Source: Treponema sp.
GTDB lineage: Bacteria > Spirochaetota > Spirochaetia > Treponematales > Breznakiellaceae
Length of the DNA stretch: 29,526 bases
Assembly: GCA_031266255.1 (NCBI GenBank)
Contig: JAISBK010000061.1
Span: 1-29,526, forward strand
Direction of reading: 5' to 3'
The translations under genes and the position numbers were made by a program. The number at the start of each line of letters is the position of its first letter. Position 1 is the stretch's first letter. Shown here in pieces: positions 23,871 to 29,526 of the stretch. A model generated the notes under the pieces. The model was not told the DNA's origin. It worked only from the letters and a program-made list of their open reading frames with translations, and ran no database searches.

Positions 23871-24713
23871 ATGATAATGGATACAATTTTTGAGAACCTA
23901 CGGACCTTACAGGATATCCTCTCTCAAAAAATCACTTTAGAACATGATATTCAGGAAATGCCTAAGATTCTCAATGCCCAGGAAGAACTCTTGTCCCGGC
24001 TCAAGAAGAGCTTTATTGAGAAGAACCAGGAGTATGAACGGGCGCGGCTTGCAGAATCGGAATACCGCAACCTTTTAATGGACGCGGAACATGCCCGGGA
24101 ACGGGCTGAAAAGAACATGGACTCCATCAATACTCAGCGAGAATATGAGGCCCTGGATAAGGAAATTCGGGATGCTTCGGACAAAGAACAGCAGTACCGA
24201 AAAGATCTGCAAGTCCAAGAACGGATCTTATTGGACTTGGATGATCAGATGCGGCAAAGCGCCGCGTTAATTGAGCAGCAGGAAGCGGAGTTAGTGGAAC
24301 GCCGGACGAGAATCGAAGCAGAAATTGCGGAAAAACAAGCCCAGGTTGATCAGCTTCTGGAGCAGGAACGGGTAGTAACGCCGGATATTGATGCAGAGAT
24401 CCTCTTTAAGTTTGAACGGATTATCAGGAATAAAATGGGCCGAGGCATTGTAGCCATCAAGGGAGGGGTCTGCATGGGTTGCCACATGATACTTCCCGCG
24501 CAATTTGCCAATTTGGTTCGCCAGGGAGAAGAAATCGTGTTTTGCCCCTATTGTTCCCGAATCCTCTTCTATGAAGCGACTGAACAAGGAGAAGAAGACT
24601 TCTTTGATATCGAAGATACGGGTAGTCTTTCTGACTTGGATGATCTAGAAGATGAGGAATACGAAGAAGAAGAGGAAGAAGAAGAAAAGATCAATGTTGA
24701 CTATGATGAGTAG
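23871..24713 (+). CDS. Coiled-coil protein with C4 zinc ribbon (CT398/DR0291-like)
   Basis: 280 aa. Residues about 10-180 are a long antiparallel-type coiled coil. Then come CMGCHMILPAQFANLV and FCPYCSRILF (two CxxC pairs), a C4 zinc ribbon. The last 45 residues are almost all acidic (an E/D run). The fold matches the CT398/DR0291 group, which in Chlamydia contacts RNA polymerase or sigma factors; its position right after rpoD fits a transcription-linked role, but that is inferred. The start ATG at 23871 has AAAGGGG upstream. It is followed by RNase P RNA. Confidence 0.82.
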   Translation: MIMDTIFENLRTLQDILSQKITLEHDIQEMPKILNAQEELLSRLKKSFIEKNQEYERARLAESEYRNLLMDAEHARERAEKNMDSINTQREYEALDKEIRDASDKEQQYRKDLQVQERILLDLDDQMRQSAALIEQQEAELVERRTRIEAEIAEKQAQVDQLLEQERVVTPDIDAEILFKFERIIRNKMGRGIVAIKGGVCMGCHMILPAQFANLVRQGEEIVFCPYCSRILFYEATEQGEEDFFDIEDTGSLSDLDDLEDEEYEEEEEEEEKINVDYDE

Positions 24714-24758
24714 GACGCTTCATGGCTAACGTAGCCAAGGTAAGGTGAGGGATTTAAC

Positions 24759-25149
24759 GCGATGAACTATGCTGCCGCGTCATAGCCGGTTTAACCGTAT
24801 ATGATGAGGAAAGTCCGGGCTCCGCAGGGCATGATGCCGGGTAATCCCCGGGCGGGAGCTTGCAAAAGTTTCCGACAGAAAGCGCAACAGAAAGTAAACC
24901 GCTATAATGTCTTGTTTAGAGGCATTCAGTAAGGGTGAAAGGGTGGGGTAAGAGCCCACCGCGGGATCGGTAACGATTCCGGCACGGCAAGCCTCATCAG
25001 GAGCAAAGTCAAACAGCGGCAGAACGGCCCGTTTTACGCCGTGGGTAGACTGCGTAGATAGGACCCGAGAGGATGCTACGAGATAGATGGCAGCCAGTAT
25101 GTGCTGCTTGCAGCAGGTACAGCACAGAACCCGGCTTATGGTTCATCGC
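24759..25149 (+). ncRNA. rnpB: RNase P RNA (type A)
   Basis: The conserved cores are present: GAGGAAAGTCCGGGCTCC near the 5' end, ACAGAAA, GGGTGAAAGGGTGGGGTAAG then AGCCCACCG, and the 3' GATAGATGGCAGCC and ACAGAACCCGGCTTATGG. The ends are set by P1: GCGATGAAC (24759-24767) pairs perfectly with GTTCATCGC (25141-25149). A T6 tract (25150-25155) follows directly. It is the catalytic RNA that trims tRNA 5' leaders. Its promoter was not identified with confidence. Confidence 0.95.
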
Positions 25150-25250
25150 TTTTTTACTTTTTTCAATCGTTGGAATGGGATGTCCGTTCATATTATCTAC
25201 ATTTACATTCTCTCCTTTTAGCAGTAGGATAGACCCATGGAGATACAATC

Positions 25251-26570
25251 ATGCGTGTTCTCACAAAAGATATAGCTCACCTATGCCGGGATAGACCCGG
25301 CGAATCTCTTGTAGTTTTCGGCTGGGTACATCGGATTCGGGAACTAGGAGGGATCACCTTTGTTATCCTCCGGGACCGTTCCGGGATATTGCAGCTGGTG
25401 TTGGCTGAAGCTACGGACTTGGATAGGTCCTGCCTTACTCTGGAATCGGTGGTCAAGGTAACCGGTGTTCCGGCTTTGAATGAAAAGGCCCCTGGGGGGG
25501 TTGAACTCAGCGTCCATACCCTGGAATGTATTGCCCGGGCTGCCCCGGACCTCCCGTATCAGGTAAACGCGGATATAGGGAAGATCGGTCTTGAGGCTAT
25601 TTTGGATCACCGGACCCTCTCCCTGCGGAACCCCAAAATCCAGGCTATCTTCAAGGTACAGGCTACCATCATCGAAGCCTTTTCTGAATACCTGCGAGGA
25701 CAGAATTTTACGGAAATTAAGACCAGTAAACTCGTGGGCCGTAGTACCGAGGGAGGAGCCGAACTTTTCGAGGTAGCCTACTTCGACAAAAAGGTGTATC
25801 TTGCCCAGTCACCGCAAATTTACAAGCAGATCATGGTAGCCAGCGGCTTGGAACGGGTCTTTGAGGTTGCCCCGGCATACCGGGCAGAAAAACATGACAC
25901 CCCCCGGCACTTGAACGAGTATATTTCCCTGGATGTGGAACTTGCCTTTATAGAATCTGAAAAGGATCTCATCGACCTGGAAAAAGGGATCCTTGCTCAT
26001 ATCTTTAGCGAAGTGGCCCGGAAAAATGCCCCAGAACTGGCGCTTTGGCATACGCAGGTTCCCCATGCCGAAGCAGTTCACCAAGCTCCTATTGTCCCTT
26101 ATGAAGAAGCCCTCAAGATTGCCAATACCGAGGCTACTTTCGGGGGTAAAAAGCAAGCTGCCCGGATATTCGATATCAATCCTGAGGCGGAACGGCTCCT
26201 TTGCGACTGGGCCCTTAGGGAAAAGGGAACGGATCTGGTTTTTGTCAATGAGTTTCCGCGACGGTATCGGCCATTTTATACCTACCCCCTGGATACCGCA
26301 CGAACCATGAGTTTCGACGCCCTGTTCCGCGGGTTGGAGATCACCACAGGCGGCAGGCGGCAACATGACTATAAGGCCCTTCTTGAGGTACTGCCTAAGT
26401 TCGGCCTAAAAGAGGAAGATATTGCAGGGTATCAGGTCTTTCAATACGGTTGCCCCCCCCATGGCGGCTTTGCCGTGGGTTGCGAGCGGCTCACCCAGAA
26501 AATTCTGGGCTTGAGTAATGTAAAAGAAGCAAGTCTCTTTCCCCGGGACCGGAAACGGATAGAACCCTAA
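25251..26570 (+). CDS. aspS: Aspartyl-tRNA synthetase, archaeal-type, probably non-discriminating
   Basis: 439 aa, the archaeal/eukaryal-type length; the standard bacterial AspRS has about 590 with a GAD insertion, which is missing here. The N-terminal OB-fold has FGWVHRIRELGG (H27) and LNEKAPGGVEL (Pro in the loop). Both residues are reported for enzymes that also charge tRNA-Asn. Catalytic motifs: RAEKHDTPRHLNEY (motif 2, from about 211) and GGFAVGCERLTQKI (motif 3, about 405-418), ending in SLFPRDRKRIEP. If non-discriminating, it makes Asp-tRNA-Asn, which a GatCAB amidotransferase (not in this window) would convert. GGAGA precedes the ATG. There is a C8 run at 26452-26460. Confidence 0.93.
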   Translation: MRVLTKDIAHLCRDRPGESLVVFGWVHRIRELGGITFVILRDRSGILQLVLAEATDLDRSCLTLESVVKVTGVPALNEKAPGGVELSVHTLECIARAAPDLPYQVNADIGKIGLEAILDHRTLSLRNPKIQAIFKVQATIIEAFSEYLRGQNFTEIKTSKLVGRSTEGGAELFEVAYFDKKVYLAQSPQIYKQIMVASGLERVFEVAPAYRAEKHDTPRHLNEYISLDVELAFIESEKDLIDLEKGILAHIFSEVARKNAPELALWHTQVPHAEAVHQAPIVPYEEALKIANTEATFGGKKQAARIFDINPEAERLLCDWALREKGTDLVFVNEFPRRYRPFYTYPLDTARTMSFDALFRGLEITTGGRRQHDYKALLEVLPKFGLKEEDIAGYQVFQYGCPPHGGFAVGCERLTQKILGLSNVKEASLFPRDRKRIEP

Positions 26571-26639
26571 GGTGCGCTGGACACCCGTTCTATATGCGCT
26601 TCCGGTAGGCCTAACCTCATTGATCGTAAGGTATTTTTT

Positions 26640-27985
26640 TTGAATGTAATGCCCCTGACAGAACAATGGACTAATGCCCGGTTGTTTCGTCTTCTGTGGC
26701 CCTTGATAATAGAGCAGCTCCTCAATGTTACCATAGGAATCGCGGATACGGTGATGGTAAGTACCGTGGGGGAGGCCGCGGTTTCAGGAGTCGCCCTGGT
26801 GGATGCCATCAATATACTGCTGGTCATCGCGTTTGGGGCGCTTTCCACCGGCGGCTCGGTGGTGGTCAGCCAATACATAGGCCGTAAAGACCTGAAAAGT
26901 GCAAGTCGGGCGTCCAAGCAGCTCCTGTATGTAATCTTCGGGATCTCCCTCATCATCATGGTTTTTACCCTCCTCTCGTACCGGCTGCTCCTTAAGGTTA
27001 TTTACGGGGATATTGCCCCTGAGGTGCGGGGTGCTGGGGAAACCTATTTTTGGATCTGCGCGCTGGGCTATCCTTTTCTGGCGATTTATAATGCTGGTTC
27101 TTCTCTGTTCCGCAGTATGGGTAATAGCCGGGTAACCATGCTGGTAGCGCTCTTGGTAAATGGGTTGAACATCGGCGGGAATGCCCTGTTGATTTTTGGG
27201 TTCAAGATGGGGGTTGCCGGTGCAGCTATCTCCACCTTGGTAAGTCGGGTCATAGCTGCAGTGGTGTTGAGTACCCTGCTCTACCGGGCACGACCGATTT
27301 CTCTGACCGGGATAACTACCATCTCGGTGGACATGGTCATGATCCGTCGTATTTTGCACATCGGGATACCCAGCGGATTGGAAAGCTCCATGTTCCAAAT
27401 CGGTAAACTCCTAGTCTCCCGGCTGGTGAGTACGTTTGGGACCCCATCCATTGCCGCGAACGCCATTACCAGTTCCATAGGCTCGTTTGTCTATATGCCT
27501 GGCCAGGGTTTTGGTATGGCTATTCTCACCATTGTGGGTCAGTGTGTGGGAGCGGGAGATTATAGGGGAGCCAAAGTATACACCAAAAAGCTCTTGTTTG
27601 TAGCCTATGGGGTGCTGATTTTCTCAAATCTGCTGCTTTTTTTATGTATGGAACCCCTGGTGAGTTGTTTTAGTCTCAGCACCGAGGCTCATGAACTGAC
27701 CAAACGTTTTTATCGATCCATTGCATCTCCTCTTCCATTGCCTGGCCCCTCAGTTTTGCCCTGCCCAATGCCCTACGGGCCGCAGGAGATGTACGGTACT
27801 GCATGAGCGTAGCCAGTATATCTATGTTTACGGTTCGGGTAAGTCTTTCCTATGTGTTGGCCTATACCTGGGGCTTGGGAGCCATGGGAGTATGGATCGG
27901 TATGGCAGGAGATTTTTTGGTTCGGGGAACCTGCTACACTTGGCGCTGGCTGCATGGCCGCTGGCAGGAAAAGAAGGTCATCTAG
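26640..27985 (+). pseudogene. MATE-family efflux transporter, single-base frameshift
   Basis: Frame 1 runs 26640-27806 and gives typical MATE sequence (PLIIEQLLNVTIGIADTVMV, GALSTGGSVVVSQYIG). It is good to about residue 367, then becomes SPLPLPGPSVLPCPMPYGPQ and stops. The missing C-terminus is in another frame: AWPLSFALPNALRAAGDVRY leading to FTVRVSLSYVLAYTWGLGAM and a stop at 27983-27985. Adding one base near 27740-27741 (TTGCC to TTGGCC) joins both into 448 aa, a normal MATE length with 12 helices. The start is TTG 26640 (GTAAGG 7 nt upstream) or ATG 26649. It is either a recent inactivation or a sequencing error. Confidence 0.88.
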
Positions 27986-28048
27986 GACTTTTTGTAACCT
28001 GGTAACTTTGTAGTAACGTGAACGTATCATACCAAGAAGAGGACGACT

Positions 28049-29215
28049 ATGGACGTGTATACATCTTTTTCTTATACGGATCTGGGAATAGCTCCCTTTT
28101 TTATTCAGCGGCTTTCGGAACGGAGGATTCACCAGCCTACCGAGATACAAAAATTGGCCATTCCTCGACTGTTAGCCGGTGAGAACCTGCTCTTTCGCTC
28201 CGCAACCGGTACAGGAAAAACCTTTGCCTACCTGCTTCCCCTGTTTGAACGGCTAGTACGATCCCCTGAGGTTTCAGGGCCTCTGCTGCTGATCCTTGCC
28301 CCCACCTTAGAACTATGTTCCCAGATCAAGGCGGAAGGGGATTTTCTTATCCATGCTGAAAAAACCAAAGCCCCGGTGAAGATAAGCCTTATCATCGGCT
28401 CGGCGAATATGAGCCGGCAGATCGAGACCTTGAAAAAGGACAAACCCCAGGTAATCGTGGGCAACCCTGCCCGGCTTTTGCAACTTGTCCGGATGGGGAA
28501 ACTTACCTTGGGCCACGTCAAGGCCCTGGTTCTGGATGAGGGGGACCGGCTTATCGCGGATGAACTCTTCCCTGAAACGCAGGAATTGGTGAGCTGCATA
28601 AACCGGCATCGCCAGACCGCGGCATGTTCGGCCACCCTCTCTACCCGAAGCAAGAAACGGCTCCTGCCCTTGATGGGAGAGCAGGTAGGTATCGTGGAAA
28701 GTGAGGAACAGGAAATCTTACGAGAACGAATCCAGCACTGGGCGCTTTTTAGCGAGAGTCGGAGAAAAATTCCGGTCCTCTGTTCGTTCCTTGCTGCGGC
28801 CCGGGCGAAAAAGGTATTGGTGTTTAGCAGCCAAGGAGGGCAGGTGGGGAACATTGTGTCTCAGCTTCAGTACCACAAGATAGCTGCGGTGGGTCTTTAT
28901 GGGGAGATGGATAAAAAGACCCGGAAACAAGCCCTCGAGGATTTCAAGGCCGGCAGAGCCCGGGTCTTGGTTTCAAGCGATCTGGCTGCCCGGGGACTCG
29001 ACATTCCCCTTATTAGCCACATCGTTGCCCTTGACGTGCCGGACGCGGAGGGCTATATTCACCGGGCAGGCCGTACCGGCCGGGCAGGAAACCGGGGCAT
29101 TATGGTTACCCTGGGAGATGCAGAAGAGCTGCATCGTTTTGCGACCTTGGAGAAGAAGCTCGGGATTCAGGTGTACCCCAAGGTCCTGTATCAAGGACGC
29201 ATTGGTGTGCCTTAG
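28049..29215 (+). CDS. DEAD-box-type RNA helicase with DEGD motif II
   Basis: 388 aa. Q motif FIQRLSERRIHQPTEIQKLA, motif I SATGTGKT, motif II VLDEGD (instead of DEAD), motif III SATLS, then VLVSSDLAARGLDIP and HRAGRTGRAG (motifs V and VI). Both RecA lobes are complete, but there is no C-terminal RNA-binding extension, so it is a minimal-length helicase. It probably remodels RNA in ribosome assembly or mRNA decay. AAGAGGA lies about 7 nt before the ATG. It follows the MATE locus, from which it is separated by 63 nt. Confidence 0.9.
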   Translation: MDVYTSFSYTDLGIAPFFIQRLSERRIHQPTEIQKLAIPRLLAGENLLFRSATGTGKTFAYLLPLFERLVRSPEVSGPLLLILAPTLELCSQIKAEGDFLIHAEKTKAPVKISLIIGSANMSRQIETLKKDKPQVIVGNPARLLQLVRMGKLTLGHVKALVLDEGDRLIADELFPETQELVSCINRHRQTAACSATLSTRSKKRLLPLMGEQVGIVESEEQEILRERIQHWALFSESRRKIPVLCSFLAAARAKKVLVFSSQGGQVGNIVSQLQYHKIAAVGLYGEMDKKTRKQALEDFKAGRARVLVSSDLAARGLDIPLISHIVALDVPDAEGYIHRAGRTGRAGNRGIMVTLGDAEELHRFATLEKKLGIQVYPKVLYQGRIGVP

Positions 29216-29406
29216 ACTCCTCGATTAGTTATAAAGCATCTTATAAAAATAACCCCCTAAAGCAAAGTTTTTTGCCTCCCCCCAAAGAATTCTTGTAGTA
29301 GGCCATGCCGCCTGAAATTTACCCGCACTGCCGACCTATTGACATTTTTAATTAGAAGTAAGAATATACTAACATGTCCTTGATAAAAGCCAGCATAAAG
29401 CAGACT
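29216..29406. other. Intergenic region after the helicase gene
   Basis: AT-rich, with no coding signal seen and no strong intrinsic terminator. TTATAA...TTATAA and GCAAA...TTTGC are weak local palindromes only. The promoter-like TTGACA (29339-29344) is listed separately. Confidence 0.5.
29339..29370 (+). promoter_or_regulatory. Promoter-like region before the heptamer array
   Basis: A perfect TTGACA at 29339-29344 and TATACT at 29365-29370. The spacing is 20 nt, longer than the usual 17; AATATA at 29363-29368 gives 18. Confidence 0.4.
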
Positions 29407-29526
29407 ACGGCTCACGGCTCACGGCTCACGGCTCACGGCTCACGGCTCACGGCTCACGGCTCACGGCTCACGGCTCACGGCTCACGGCTCACGAATAAAC
29501 TCTCAAGAAACGACGCACACACAACC
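29374..29526 (+). CDS. Open frame across the heptamer array (partial, doubtful)
   Basis: From ATG 29374 the frame is open to the window end: MSLIKASIKQT, then the repeated heptapeptide TAHGSRL encoded by the array, then TNKLSRNDAHTT. No Shine-Dalgarno is seen. Because 7 is not a multiple of 3, a gain or loss of one heptamer would shift the frame downstream. It may be non-coding. Confidence 0.2.
   Translation, partial: MSLIKASIKQTTAHGSRLTAHGSRLTAHGSRLTAHGSRLTNKLSRNDAHTT
29407..29490. repeat. Tandem heptanucleotide array, ACGGCTC x 12
   Basis: Twelve perfect, uninterrupted copies of ACGGCTC (84 nt), followed by a partial ACG. There are no spacers, so it is not CRISPR. The plus strand is stop-free in all frames, whereas the minus strand has TGA in every frame. 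Heptamer short repeats of this type are known between genes in cyanobacteria (STRR) and as contingency loci elsewhere. Confidence 0.95.

Noticed and set aside
24697..24758. rnpB promoter with TTGACT at 24697
   Set aside because: No -10 at 16-18 nt; the promoter could not be placed.
25009..25248. ORFs on both strands over 25009-25294
   Set aside because: They fall in RNase P RNA and its 3' flank; the RNA motifs and P1 pairing account for the conservation.
26452..26460. C8 run in aspS as a frameshift
   Set aside because: The frame is intact through the run and the protein ends normally.
29407..29490. CRISPR array
   Set aside because: The 7-nt units are contiguous and there are no spacers.

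Overview
The window reads as a chromosomal segment from a spirochaete, most likely a Treponema of moderate GC content such as the termite-gut lineage. This is inferred from the protein families and their order (dxs, a 29-codon bS22-type ribosomal mini-gene, cdaA-cdaR-acpS, mltG-dnaG-rpoD, rnpB, an archaeal-type aspS). No database search was possible. Two unlike parts meet at about 4.6-5.5 kb.

Left part (1-4625, minus strand, visibly AT-rich): a tight operon read leftwards. In transcription order it holds a NurA-like nuclease (4564-3416), a HerA/FtsK-type hexameric ATPase with a HAS-barrel and an altered Walker A (3404-1743), a GHKL/Hsp90-type ATPase with a C-terminal coiled coil (1730-156), and the first 50 codons of a probable B12-binding radical SAM protein (151-1, cut by the window edge). 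Gaps are 4-12 nt, each gene has its own Shine-Dalgarno, and a promoter candidate lies at 4596-4625. NurA-HerA is a DNA end-processing machine in archaea; in bacteria such pairs commonly sit in defence islands. The four-gene combination is the best candidate here for an undescribed system.

Junction (4626-5525): a GC-rich orphan ORF (best start 4756), a 33-codon ORF that looks truncated, a 15-bp inverted repeat, then a housekeeping-type promoter leading into the bS22-like gene. This looks like the scar of past insertion and deletion.

Right part (5526-29215, plus strand, about half GC): housekeeping genes. dxs (isoprenoid precursors); cdaA-cdaR (c-di-AMP) overlapping acpS; an XPB-type helicase fused end to start with a partner resembling mycobacterial Rv0862c; a NYN-LOTUS protein; a THUMP/UPF0020 rRNA methyltransferase; a TetR regulator; a decayed IS5-family transposase beside tRNA-Thr and tRNA-Tyr with a clear promoter and terminator; a YkgJ-type cysteine-cluster protein; a metallo-hydrolase; a 59-codon ORF; mltG, dnaG and rpoD; a zinc-ribbon coiled-coil protein; RNase P RNA; an AspRS with the residues of non-discriminating enzymes; a MATE transporter broken by one frameshift; and a DEAD-box-type helicase with a DEGD motif.

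The right edge (29216-29526) has no established gene. It carries a perfect 12-copy array of the heptamer ACGGCTC behind a TTGACA/TATACT promoter-like region, inside a reading frame that stays open to the window end. dxs and the XPB gene both have strong promoters whose -10 box ends 9 nt before the ATG and lack a Shine-Dalgarno, which suggests leaderless mRNAs.
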